From positions 372,001 to 436,000 of the forward strand of contig OY821775.1 in the NCBI GenBank assembly GCA_963682175.1: DNA of 64,000 bases. The letters run 5' to 3'. Position numbers and translations under genes: made by a program. Under the pieces are notes generated by a model. That model was given only the letters and a program-made list of their open reading frames with translations, did no database searches and was not told the DNA's origin. Shown here piece after piece: positions 35,676 through 47,170 of the stretch (its first letter is position 1; each line of letters starts with the position of its first letter). This stretch comes from Triglochin maritima (lineage: Eukaryota > Streptophyta > Magnoliopsida > Alismatales > Juncaginaceae).

Positions 35676-36329
35676 TAGAGACTCAGATCCTACGGATTTT
35701 TACCGATTTATAGACTCAGGCATACAAAGAAACCGTTTCAAAATTGTCCTAAACCGACTCCTACAATTATGGACAAACCTCTTGATCCTGTCCTTTAAAT
35801 TGTGCTTCTTCCGACTAAGTCCTTGTAGACAATTAATCATGAGTCTGCTCCACACCAGATTCGTGACACAATTCCAACAATACCTAAAGGGACGTAAATT
35901 TGGAATTTCAAGAAGTAGTTTACTCCATTAATTAATATTTAATCATAGAAAACTTTAGCCTAACTACTTCACTATTGGGCTGGGCATGCAATGCTCTAGA
36001 GAGTTAAGCAGTGACGTTAAAAACATTCTAAAACATAAAAATCAAAAAGTAGTTCTATTGATCTTATCAACCAACTTGTCTATATATTATGCATTGTTAT
36101 TTTCCTTGTTTGAGAGGTGACATGTCTTTGTCCCACAGTGCAGTCGCTATCTAGAATAGTTTCAAAAGAATAGAACTATATACACTACTTGCAAGTGTAT
36201 ATATGTGGGATTAATTTCTGATAAACCTATGATAATTTGGTGATTAAAATCAATGGCTAGCTAGCACGTGCACCAGAAGTTGAAGAAATTAAGAAGAAAA
36301 GAAGAGCATCATCTTGGAATCTGAAAATC
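35676..36329 (+). promoter_or_regulatory. Upstream region of GT61 gene, recently duplicated
   Basis: Nearly identical to 52678-53327, which precedes the hybrid GT61 gene. The long conserved stretch up to the ATG suggests both genes inherited the same promoter. I could not fix a TATA box or transcription start. Confidence 0.5.
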
Positions 36330-37886
36330 ATGTTTTCCCACAGCTTTGGCCGTGTATTGGACTCTCAAAAGCTTAGTTTCTTAGCTTTTGCAGCGGGATA
36401 TTGTTGTTTTATGTCTGTTGTTTACTTCTATTTTTTTAGTTCTTCCATGGATCCCCCAATCAGCATAGGTGAGTTCATTAATTTAATTTCATGTCATGTC
36501 ATTGGTAAATCAACTATGTTTAACAGCTCCATGCTCCTAAATTTTGAAATGTCACTTTTTTCCTCTTGTGTAGAGATACTTTCGACTTCTCGAGCAAATG
36601 TCACAAACAATGTTCTTTCTCAGGAGAAATCAGGTTGGTATATATATATTTTGAATATGTAAATATGCTACGAAAATGGAGAGTGACTATTATCATAATT
36701 ATTTGATCAACTTACTTCCACAGGTGAATGGATAAAGACAAAGATAGATTGTGATTTTACTAATGCAAGAACTGATGTTTGTGAGATAGATGGGGACGTC
36801 CGAATTCATGGGGCATCGTCTTCGGTTATTTATGCAGAATATATTGCCAATGAGTCATGGAAAATTAAGCCTTATCCTCGAAAACCAGATGGATATGCCA
36901 TGTCTAAAGTAAAAAAAGTAACCGTGAGACCATCAAAGGACCATGAAGATCAATCATTTAGTTGTGATGTCAAGCACATGGTTCCTGGAGTAGTCTTCTC
37001 TGTTGGTGGATACACAACAAATTTCTTCCACTCATTCACAGATGTGATCTTACCTGTTTTTCTAACATCACATTTCTACAATGGTGAAGTTCAATTCCTT
37101 GTTACCAACATGAACACTAAGTGGATCAAAGCACACAAGTTGGTCTTTGATCGTCTTTCGAATTATGAGCTTATCGACTTTGACAATGATGATAGAACAC
37201 ATTGTTTCCATCATGTTATAGTTGGTCTCCGATGTGACCAAGATTTCAAGATAAGATCATCAAAAACCTCAAGTGGAGTATTTCCATCAATGGTCGACTT
37301 CAAGAAGTTCATTGCAAATACTTACTCCCTTAGGAGACATGCATCGATTCAGATAAAAGATGGCACTAGAAAAAAGCCAAGGTTGTTAATCATAACGAGA
37401 ATGAAGACAAGAAAACTGAGAAACGTAGACGAGATTGTAAGAATAGCCCGTGATTTAGGATTCAAGACCGTCACGAGCGAGGCAGGCGAAGGAGGAGTGG
37501 CCAAATTTGCGAAGATTGTAAACTCTTGTGATGTGATGATCGGAGTACATGGCGCTGGTCTCACCAACATGATCTTCCTTCCAAAGAATGGCGTTTTAAT
37601 TCATATACAGCCTTTGGGAGGGTTGGATTGGTGGTCAGGGTACTATTATAGGGACCCAGCAATTCAAATGGGGTTGAAATACTTGCAGTACAACATCAAA
37701 GAAGAGGAGAGCTCCCTAATTGAGATATACTCTAGAAATGATACGGTGTTCACAAATCCATCGGCCATAACACGAAGAGGATGGTCTTCCCTAAAAGCAG
37801 TATATTTAGACAAGCAAGATGTAATTCTTGATGTTAAAAAGTTTAAAGATGTCTTGTTGGAAGCTTTGAAGCTCCTTAATATATGA
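36330..37886 (+). CDS. GT61 family glycosyltransferase, three exons
   Basis: Exons 36330-36468, 36574-36633 and 36724-37886, all phase 1 introns, about 453 aa. Exon 1 encodes MFSHSFGRVLDSQKLSFLAF and a membrane anchor (about residues 18-38). Exon 2 encodes a 20-residue stem, EILSTSRANVTNNVLSQEKS. Exon 3 encodes the luminal GT61 domain with CDFTNARTDVCEIDGDVRI, FHSFTDVILPVFLTS, HGAGLTN (37548-37568) and the C-terminal LLEALKLLNI. The frame is intact and all family motifs are present, so this is probably an active Golgi xylan-type pentosyltransferase. Its closest relatives in the window are the hybrid gene at 53328 and the disrupted copy at 26701. Confidence 0.93.
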
Positions 37887-38476
37887 ACTGTGATGTTTAT
37901 TGTAGGTGTCATAGCTTTTTGGCCCATCTATACATGCATGCATGCTTTCTCTCTCTCTCTCTATAAGCTAGCACTATATACATATTTCATTTGTAAACCC
38001 ATTTATGTGTAGCAACTAAATTATAAAAGTTAATTACTTGTATCTTGAGGCCTTCAAATATGGAATGAACTTTTAAAACGGAAATGGAAAGCTCACCCCT
38101 TTCTGGTTTTACAAACACACACACAATTGGGACATCAAAGCAATGTTTACGTGGTTGTCTCCTCTGATCGAATCCATCAACCTTTTCTCAAGCTCGTCGA
38201 AACAAAAATTCGAAACAAGGACTTATTTTGATAGAAAATTTGTTGTTAATTACCATGACAAGAATAGACTGCGTTGACTACTAAACAAGAATGCAGGCAT
38301 CATAGAACCCTTTCACAACTCGGAAACCTATTTGCCATTCTAAATGTCCTTTAAAAGTTAATTTTTCTTGTTAAGTCGTCAACAATCACATTATAAAATT
38401 TGATTATTTCTTATAGTTTGCATGTACTTACAATACATAGATTCTCTATTTATAAAACATAATTATACCATTACTT
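37887..38476. other. Downstream flank of GT61 gene
   Basis: Matches 30880-31440 after the previous copy (for example CTTTTGTGGCCTTCA/ CTTGAGGCCTTCA, GGGACATCAAAGCAATGTTT). It ends at the CACTA insertion site. No gene. Confidence 0.65.
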
Positions 38477-39691
38477 CACTAGTGCAGAATGCTCGATAGA
38501 CGTCACCAAATAGACGTCGGATGTCCAAACAACCGACGTCTATAGGTATAGACGTCGGATATTTGGACATCCGACGTTTATAGGTTTGTAGAAACGTCGG
38601 TTGTTTAGTATAACCGACGTCTATACCTCCTGTAAGAAGAAAATATTTTTTGTGTATTTTTTTGGATTTATTTTGTATAAGAATTTATGTGGATTTCTTT
38701 CGTATCAGAAATAACGCAATTTTTTGGGATTTATTTCGTGTAAAAATTAACTCATTTTTTGGAATTTATTTTGTATAAGAAATATCGCAATTTTTAGGAT
38801 TTATTTCGTGTAAGAATTTATGTGGATTATTTTGTATAAGAATAATGTGGATTTAAAAATAATTACAATCACATGTGTGTTGTGTTGTACACATGTGTGT
38901 ATGGTGACATGTTTAGTCCCACATTGGAGAAAGTTTTTTATTGGTGGAGTTGAAGTACTCCACCACTCATTTACTTCTAAATGGTAGTTTGGTACCACAC
39001 TACAAATAACAAGTGAGATACATATATATATTTAATGGTCAAAAGATTGGCACTTGGGGCACTTGGGCTTGATAAAAATGGTTGCAACGTTTTTTTGCTG
39101 TTAACCCATGTATAGACGTCGGTTTTATATGGTAGCCGACGTCTATAGAACGTATCTTTTTATTAATTATTGTTATTTCAAAGTATAGACGTCGGATGTA
39201 TAACATGACCGACGTCTATAGGTGATGCTGTATGAATAGACGTCGGTTAATATATATATCTGACGTCTATTTGGTGTAATAGTTTAGTCCCACATCGGAG
39301 AATTTATTTTTGTTGGTGTGGTTGATGTACTCCACCACTCATTTACTGCTGAACGCGAACGACTTGGGGCACCTGCGCATGTTGGGCTTGATATTCGTGG
39401 TTATTTGTCAAAAGTTTGGCACTTGGGGCACTTGGGCAACTTGGGCTTGATTAATGTGAGTGCAGAATGCCCGATATACGTTCCAATATATTTTTTTGTT
39501 AATTAACATATAATAGACGTCGGTCGTATATAGCCGATGTGTATACACTGTATAGACGTCGGTCGTATATATCCGACGTCTATACAACAAGGAATAGACG
39601 ACGGGGAAATAGACGTCGGGTACTTGGACCATCGAAATCCGACGTCTATACCACTATATATCCGACGTATATGGACTTTTCTGCACTAGTG
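38477..39691. mobile_element. Non-autonomous CACTA element
   Basis: Terminal inverted repeats CACTAGTGCAGAA and TTCTGCACTAGTG, with a 3-bp duplication CTT (38474-38476 and 39692-39694). The empty site is at about 31440. Subterminal arrays of TAGACGTCGG / CCGACGTCTA occur at both ends (38500-38625 and 39110-39665), as expected for transposase-binding repeats. There is an internal duplication of TTTAGTCCCACAT.GGAGAA and GTACTCCACCACTCATTTAC at about 38915-38975 and 39283-39345. No transposase. Confidence 0.95.
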
Positions 39692-39737
39692 CTTATACCT
39701 TTTGAGGTAGTTTTACAAATACTCATCAATTTAGTTA

Positions 39738-40650
39738 AGGATTTTTTTTTGAAATAATCACCAAAAAAATTAGAAAAATATGTACATTAGAAACTTAATT
39801 GACAAACTTAATTGAGAAACAAACCTTCAAAACGACACCTATGGTGTCATTTTCATTAACTGAAAAATGATATTTTATGTGTCATTTTTACCCTTAATGA
39901 AAACAACATCATAGATGTCATTTTTAAGGTGGGTAAAAACAACATCCTGACCCTATTTTTTCTCCATTACTTCCCAAAACCATTTTCCTCCTCTCCTCCC
40001 TCTCTCCTCCGATTTTCAAGCTCTCGGTGCTAGTTCCCACGTGTTTCATTCGTTTGAATGTATATTTAGTTTATTTTTTGTTCATATTTTGCTTGATTGG
40101 TTTGATTTGTGTGCAATGGATTGGTTTGGATTTGCGTGGATTGATTGGTGTTTGGTTGATTGCTTTAGATTAATTTGGTAGATTGAGAATAATGTATTGA
40201 ACTCTAAATAATTATATAATGTTTGAAATTTGGTTTATTGTGAATAATGTAATTTATGTTTAGATTGTTTTGGTTTGTAATTGGGTTGATTGACAATAAC
40301 GTATTGAACTATAAATAATTATAAAATGTTTGAAATTGGGTTGATTGTGAATAATGTATTAAACCCTAAATAATTGTCTAATGTTATAATTTTTTCATAT
40401 ATTTTATGTTTGTATTATTGAGTTTGATTTTTACAATTCGATTCGGTTATATGCTCGTTACGTAGAGATAAATTGTTTATAGTTCAATATTTAGTTTGCA
40501 ACAACACCACTTTGGCGTGTACTTTGAGATTTTTTATACAAAATGTGTAAGTAAGAAATATATTAAAAATTTGGAATGAAATTGGTTTGGATTGTTTTAT
40601 TTAAACTCAAGACTAATTCTTGTTTTTTGATTAATTCTCTTTCAATAGTT
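39738..40650. other. Left part of an inserted element, non-coding
   Basis: GT61 flank homology stops at about 39737 (GTTAAGGA then a T-run). The sequence is AT-rich with repeated phrases (TTGAATAATGTA, AACCCTAAATAATT.TATAATG at 40190-40390). It probably belongs to the element carrying the PMD pseudogene; no terminal repeats recognised. Confidence 0.35.
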
Positions 40651-40656
40651 GCAAAA

Positions 40657-42125
40657 ATGTCTACTTCACACGATTCTCACGGTCTTATGGACCCTTCAGT
40701 CATAGTACTACATAAAGATCATAGATCATCTTCGAATCTCGAAAATGTAAGTATTTTGATTATCAAATTAAAAAAATTGTGTATTGGTTTATATTAGACC
40801 TTAAGTAATTAATTATTTTTTTCAGAAGCAATTGACGGATATTAAGTGTATCGAGCACGACATTCAGTTCAACACGTAGAATATGAAAGATGGTAGAGTA
40901 TGAGATTTGTTAGAGATTGTTAGATTTGCTACAGTGTCTCATTTGCATGCAACGACTGCAACTGGATTGGAATCTGATCCGTGCTGTGGTGGAAAGGTGG
41001 AGGCCTGAGACTCACACCCTCCATTTTAGATATGGAGAGATGACGATCACACTACAAGACGTAGCTATTCTTACTGGTCTCCGTATGGATGGTCTGGCAG
41101 TTTGTGTGACTTTAGATCATGATTGGTCTGAGATTTGCATGAACTTGTTGGGTACTAGTGAAGAGGAGGCGATGACTGCAGTGAAATGAGGATACATGTT
41201 GTTGCAGTGGTTACAGCAGAATTATCGTGTCGTGACGCCAGATGCAACATATGAGCAGGTGCTGCAACACACAAGAGCCTACATTTTGTTTCAGTTAGGA
41301 TCCGAGATAGTATGTGATAAAAGTGAAAACAAAGTCCACCTTAGATATTTACTCTTATTGGAGAATCTCTTCGAATGTGGAAACTACAGTTGGGGAGTTG
41401 CATCGTTGGTTGTTCTTTACAACGATTTGGATTAGGCTTGTCTGAAAAAAGGAAAACAAGTACCTGGTTTCCTTACATTGTTACAGATTTGATGTTGGGA
41501 ACATCTTCATGTCGGATGGCCGTCTAGAAGTCCTGTTGTGTAACTTCCATCGTGGCCTTTAGGTTCACGTTGGCGGACTCTTAGGTCGTAGGTCAACAAT
41601 GTGAAAACGGTTCAAATTGAATTTTACAGAAACGAGTTTGACGTTCAAGAAGAAAATCGTGTTTCTTGGACCCCTTACGAAGATGTGGATATCATGGCGT
41701 TACATGTTGATTGTAGGCAAGAACATGATGTGTGGATGAGTAGAACATGGATGGTTTGTTTTTGATCAGTTGTCGGTATGCACATGTCAGACAAGGTTAT
41801 GCTAATTCAGTTTGGAATGCGACAACATATTCCAGAATTAATGAAGATCTGTAAGATGAAGAAGGCTCAAGGGAAGCCTACAGTAAACTAGTTGCAAAAG
41901 CAGCAGTTATACATTCAAGTATGGTCACATCGTCGAGAGTTTGTGCAGATAGAGGCATTTTCACTTCCAGAAGACTCAGCTAGTTGTAGACGTATTTATA
42001 TTGGCTACATGTATGTTCATTACTTGATAGTCCTCGGTCAACTGACTTTGGTGCACAATACTGTAATGCTTGGGTTGTTTCTGAACAAACAATACAACAG
42101 TATTCACGATGTTAAAAAAAGATAA
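40657..42125 (+). pseudogene. Plant mobile domain (PMD, MAIN-like) pseudogene of a transposon
   Basis: ATG at 40657 opens MSTSHDSHGLMDPSVIVLHK. After a frame break the PMD core is readable: LIRAVVERWRPETHTLHFRY, GEMTITLQDVAILTGLRMDG (41000-41100). Later come NNVKTVQIEFYRNE, WTPYEDVDIMALHVDCRQ, EHDVWMSRTWMVCF and LIQFGMRQHIPEL. PMD proteins (PF10536) occur as host MAIN/MAIL genes and inside plant transposons. Stops at 41187-41189, 41433-41435 and 41764-41766 and frameshifts make this one dead. Confidence 0.8.
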
Positions 42126-43677
42126 CATTGCAACTGTGTTCTGTTCATCAAAAACATCAACATATGTATACTTTTCATAAGTATTTGATTGAGTTAATTA
42201 AGTTTGGGTTAATTGCAGGAAAAGCTTAAACTTCTGTGTTTTGTTTGAATTAAGAAGTAATTGGAATATTTGTGAAATAAACCAGTAATTTAATAGTATT
42301 TGGATAAATAGTTAATAACTTGATAAATTGACTTTAAAACCCTGTATTTATTTGTATTTGTTTAATTAATTAATAACTAGATTAATTGCTGGAAGAACCC
42401 TTGATTTATTTGTATTTGAATAAATAATGAATAATTGGGTTAATTGCTGAATAAACCTTGGACTTTCCATAATTGTGGGAAATAAGTTAATTTGGAAAAA
42501 TTGATCTTCTTCCACTGAGTTTGTGAGAACTATGATTTTGTGCGGAAATTTTAGTAGATGTACACTTATACCCCTATACCTTTGATTGAGGCTTTAAAGC
42601 TATAGTTCTTCATACTACTTATATGATTTTATAGTCTTGTTTATATTTGTTGATCTATATATTGTTGGGTTGTTTGACTCGTGCTTTTGGGTTAATTGCG
42701 TTTACCCCCATTGTCTTGTGAGATTGTGAGAGATTCGTGGAATCGGTTGTCCACCCACGTTGTGAGTAATGACCGGTTGAGATAGTTGCTCACGAACTCG
42801 GACGTGAGGTGACAGAGAGATGACGTGTAAGGCACGTATGACTAGAGGTTAGTGTTTTTCACCTGTGTTGTGGCGGTTCGGGAAAGATTCACCCACGTTG
42901 TGACGAGTAACTGTTTGGGAGCGTTACTCACGGACTCGGGTGTGTGGTTGGCTCCTGAAACTGGATGCGGGACTGGTCAACTCACTAGCCTTGTGATGAG
43001 TGGCCGTTAGGGAGCGTTGCTCACGGGCTTGGAGGCGTGGTCGGAGTTGGGCATTGCTTTGTAGGCCGGATGTACAGTCTTGTCGAGGGTGCACGCTCGG
43101 TCTGACTAGGACGCGTGGTCGCCTTGGGACGTGTGACAGTTCTGCCATGAGAACGGGTTGAGTGTTGTCTTGTGGATCAGATGCGCGGTGGGGTCGAGGT
43201 GCACGCTCGACTTTGCTAGGACGTGTAGTCGTCTTGGGACACGGGACTTGTGTGAACAACGTGACCTACTTTTGTGAGCCGTGTGGACGACATTGCCTAG
43301 TTTTGAGCCGTCGGGGATGGCTAGACCTTTTTAAGTGTCGGGTTAGGGTGGCGTACGGAGTCTTGATTTAAGACTCATGCATGATTTGTGGGTGTGCAGG
43401 TGAGACACGATAGGTGGCTGGAGGAGACTTGGGTTTAGGACGTGTGGACTGGATCTGTGAGCCTAGTTGTCATGTATTTTCTTACTCCTCTTAGTAGTCA
43501 TGTATACGAATTTTGAGAGTTTCTTGAATTTCTCTTCCGCATTTTACTATGATCTTGACTTTATAATATATTTTAATTGAGGCCTTGACTTGATCATTGT
43601 TAGTGAATGTTCCTTTTTCGTTTCTGATAGTTGTGATTGATTGTTGTGGTCCGATTGCAGATTAAAGGTGTTACAAA
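42126..43677 (+). repeat. LTR-like non-coding region ending in TGTTACA
   Basis: AT-rich first half with recurring TTAATTGCTGGAA / TTTATTTGTATTTG phrases, then a GC-rich half with tandem repeats (42748-43260). It ends GATTAAAGGTGTTACA, after which the GT61 flank resumes (tagtttagatggtacttc, as at 31637). This resembles a Ty3/gypsy LTR, but the left end was not found. Confidence 0.45.
42748..43260. repeat. Imperfect tandem repeats in the LTR-like region
   Basis: Unit A (ACCCACGTTGTGA...GCTCACG.ACTCGG) occurs at about 42753, 42890 and, more diverged, 42985. Unit B (GGTGCACGCTCG...CTAGGACG.GT.GTCG) occurs at about 43088 and 43198, roughly 107 bp apart. Confidence 0.7.
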
Positions 43678-43971
43678 TAGTTTAGATGGTACTTCTAAAC
43701 AACCCTTACTCTCGATGCCTACTAACATGCATCGTAAAAAAGGTTCAGGAAAATCCCTTGACAATCATGTGGGGACCAAAGTAATTCGCAAGAAAAAAAA
43801 TCATGAAGGATCAAAGTCATGCAAAAAGTATCCACTTTGACAAGAAGGTCAGTTGTGTAATTTGTCACGATCATCATCAGCTTACAAAGCAAGCCAATTC
43901 CAGGAATGGTGGAATCCAGAAAAGCTAATGGCTACATTATATGGAAACTCATTTAATTATCAAGAGGAAGT

Positions 43972-44918
43972 CACTACTAGAAAATCAGGTTTCACTTACG
44001 GTTCAAATTATTTATCCGTGGTAATATCTACCGATGAATATGCTAATTAACACCGACGGAAAACTTGAGTCGGACAATAGTTTCGTAGCTTCCATTAGAT
44101 CAACAACATACACTGACGGATATATACCGTCGACGATTGTTCCTAAAAAATTAGACAGTGGGGAAATAATTTTTTTGACGCAAAAACCAACACCGACGGG
44201 TAATTTACATGTCATCGACGAATATCTTCGTTTCTCGTTACACACGAACATACACCGACGGATAAGTTCTGTCGGTGAAAAAATTTATCAGTAGTCCAAA
44301 TCAAGCTTCCCTTCTTTCCCAAACCTTAACCCCTCTCCCTCCGCGAGGCACCCCTCGCCTGCCACGACCCCTTGCCCCCGTGACCCCTCGAAAACGCACC
44401 ACTAGGTATTTTTCTTTGGTTGATGTTGTTCATTTTTTTGTTTAAGTGTGATGTTGTCAACATTTTTAAAATGTGATGTTAAAATGCGAGTGTGATGTTG
44501 TCAAGATTTTAAAATGTGAGTTGTTAAAATGTAATGTTGTGCGGCAAGTGTGATGTTAAAATGTGGGTGTCAACAATTGGTGGTTAGTTTCTGTCAACAG
44601 TTGGTGTTTAGTTGGGAAAATGTGGAAAAATTGTAAGAAATGAGTATATATGATAAACTAAAAGCACCGATTAAATATCTACAAATATAAAATTCAAGGG
44701 TATAAATGATGCTGGAAAATAACATAACGATATAATTTAGAAGCCCACTTTTCTATTTACTAAAAACAAAGTATTTAGGTGATGATCTCGTCGGCATGTC
44801 ATTAAGGGTAAATACTTGTTTAAACTGTGTTTCATTGTATCATGTCTACCTTAGAAATCTATGATTCTGCTTAATTCCAAGTTTGGGAGAATATATACGT
44901 GTTTGATTTAGGTATGAC
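43972..44918. mobile_element. CACTA element, 5' end
   Basis: Starts CACTACTAGAAAATCAGG in GT61 flank sequence (empty counterpart near 31925). Subterminal CACCGACGG / CCGTCGG words fill 44000-44290, followed by a C-rich probable 5' UTR (44330-44400). Similar sequence is found at 57736-58430. The matching right end was not found next to it, because later insertions and deletions have rearranged it. Confidence 0.75.
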
Positions 44919-46251
44919 TAGGGCTGTCAAGTTCTGCACGGGATCGATAGATCGCTCGTTGTTCGCTCGATTTTGCTCTGATTTTGCTCGAAATTGCTCG
45001 GATCGGTTAGTAACGAGCCGAGCACGAGCAGACCCCGCTCGCTCGATGCTCGTTCGGTGCTCGCTAAATTATCGCTCGAAACCTAATTACTATATCTAAT
45101 TATTTGACTGAATATTCTATCCAATTACCCAATTGGTAAAGTGTGAAACTCATTTAATAAACTAATTTACCAAACCCAACAATTCATTTAACAAACCAAA
45201 TCAAAATCCCCGTAAGAATCAAAACATTATTAGTCCTAAGCTTTTCGTTTTTCATTATTATTATTTCTTTTCTTTTTCTCATTCTTTTCTACACCAAAAG
45301 TTCAAATAAATTAAAATTTGGGTCAGGTGAATGATCTTATTTATAAGATGTTGATATTGTGAGTTGTCCTATAATTTAGGAGATTGTGTTTGATTTTAAG
45401 ATTGTGTTGATTTTGTTTGATCCAAGTGTATAATCTTATTTATAAGATGTTGATGTTGTCGTATAATTTATAAGATTGTGTTGTATTTTAGGTGTTAATT
45501 TTTAAATTGTATTAGTAACTATTATTATATTTGTCTTAAGTAATCTTATAATTTACTTGTTAGGACAACATTATTAGCAATTCAAAACCAAAAAAAAAAT
45601 CAGGTTAACAAGCCGTTCGTGAGCCGCTCGCGAGCAGGTCGAACCGAGCACGAGCGGAATTTTCCGCTCGAAACTCTTAACGAGCCGATCTTGAGTAGAC
45701 TCCGATCGCTCGTTTAGAGATCGATTACACCTAGGGGTGCACATGGGTCGGGTTGGGTCGGGTTTGGGCCTCAACCCGACCCAACCCGAAATTTTCGGGT
45801 TGGGAAAAAATCCAACCCGAACCCGAACCCGAACCGGTTCGGGTTCAACCCAACCCGACCCGAAATTTTCGGGTTGGGTCGGGTTGGGTCGGGTTGAACC
45901 CGAATTTGGAAATTTTTGGGTTGGGTTGGGTTGAATCGGGGTTATTTTCGGGTTGGGTCAGGTTTATTTTCGGGTTGGGTCGGGTTGGATCGGGTTTATT
46001 TGGGAAAAAATTAAAAAAAAAATAAAAAAAAATAAAAAAAAAATAAAAAAAAATAAAAATCGGGTTCGGGTTGGGTTGGGTCAACCCGACCCCCTCAACC
46101 CGAACCCGACCCGAAAATTCGGGTTTTTGATTTTCCCAACCCGACCCGACCCGAACCCCTCCTCAACCCGACCCAACCCGACCCGACCAGTCGGGTTCGG
46201 GTTGAGTTTCGGGTTGAACCCAACCCATGTGCACCCCTAATTACACCCCTA
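44919..46251. mobile_element. hAT-type MITE (outer), interrupted by a second one
   Basis: Ends TAGGGCTGTCAAG and ...ATTACACCCCTA, flanked by a perfect 8-bp duplication GGTATGAC (44911-44918 and 46252-46259). GCTCG-rich words (CGAGC/GCTCG) are enriched near both ends. AT-rich core. No transposase. Confidence 0.9.
45732..46239. mobile_element. hAT-type MITE (inner), nested
   Basis: Terminal repeats TAGGGGTGCACATGGGT and ACCCATGTGCACCCCTA, with a perfect 8-bp duplication ATTACACC (45724-45731 and 46240-46247). The interior is almost entirely CGGGTTGGGT / AACCCGACCC words around an A-rich centre, so it can fold on itself. Long Pro/Asn- or Gly/Leu/Val-rich open frames here are artefacts. Confidence 0.95.
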
Positions 46252-46718
46252 GGTATGACATACAAATCAGCCTTGTATTCTATATTAATTAAAATGATAT
46301 ACATGACAACATATAAGTTTGTCCGTAGGATAGAGCATTATTGGCCCAGCCTAATAGGGACGTCAGCTGTGGAATTCTTTTAAGCATGGTGGATTGGTGG
46401 TTAGGCCATTGTGTACATATGATTGGTTTGAATATAATAAAAATCAACCACCAATTCGTAGCTGGGAAGGGTGGTTAAACAGTAAAACCAAAGCCTTGGG
46501 AACACAATTTGATCAAAAGGCTGTGGATTTCACATGATGAGGCTCCATTTATCTATTTGAAGTTTGAACACAAAGCAGATGATTTAAAATCCCTAGTAAA
46601 CTGTATCTTACAGCATAAATCTAATATAGGTAAAATATAAGATGATGATTGTATTCGTAATTAGTAATTGTCGTAGAGATTTGTCTATCTCATCAATTTT
46701 GCACATCCATTAAAAAAC
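46252..46718. other. Short unassigned spacer
   Basis: About 470 bp between the hAT and MULE elements. One stretch (AACACAATTTGATCAAAAGGC at about 46500) resembles GT61 upstream sequence near 16710 and 62910. No gene. Confidence 0.4.
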
Positions 46719-46952
46719 TGAATTGTTATTCATCGTCGGAAAACTACTTAAATCGTCCGTCCAATTATCATTTTGTCATTCTCTCATTTCAACTTATATA
46801 TTTTCTCCATTTTACTCCCCTACCACAACTTTTTCTTCATCTTCCTCTCATAATCATCAAGAAGAATGTCTCGGATGCCAGGAAAAGAGTCAGCGGACGT
46901 CCCAGTGTACTTGAATCTGGTAAAATTTTCCACTTATTTAAAAAAAATAATT

Positions 46953-47040
46953 GGGGGTGGGCGTCTGCGGGAGCACCCCCCCCCCCCCCCCCCCAAAGGG
47001 GGATTGCGCTGGGGGGGCCCTGCCGCGGACGCCCACCCCA
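46953..47040. repeat. GC-rich hairpin with a C19 run
   Basis: Arms GGGGGTGGGCGTCTGCGG (46953-46970) and CCGCGGACGCCCACCCCA (47023-47040) pair with two mismatches. The loop has a run of 19 C (46976-46994) followed by G-runs. Confidence 0.85.
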
Positions 47041-47170
47041 TTTTTTATTTTTTTATAAGTAATAATTAGTATTAATTGATAATTAGTTACAAATAATTAA
47101 TAAATTTGTTAATTTAGATGCTTAAATCCATTTAATAATATTTTGTTTCTAAAATTTAATTAATAGTCAT

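Noticed and set aside
45737..46304. Several open frames rich in Gly/Leu/Val or Pro/Asn
   Set aside because: They are translations of CGGGTTGGGT-type words in a nested hAT MITE, open on both strands because of low complexity.
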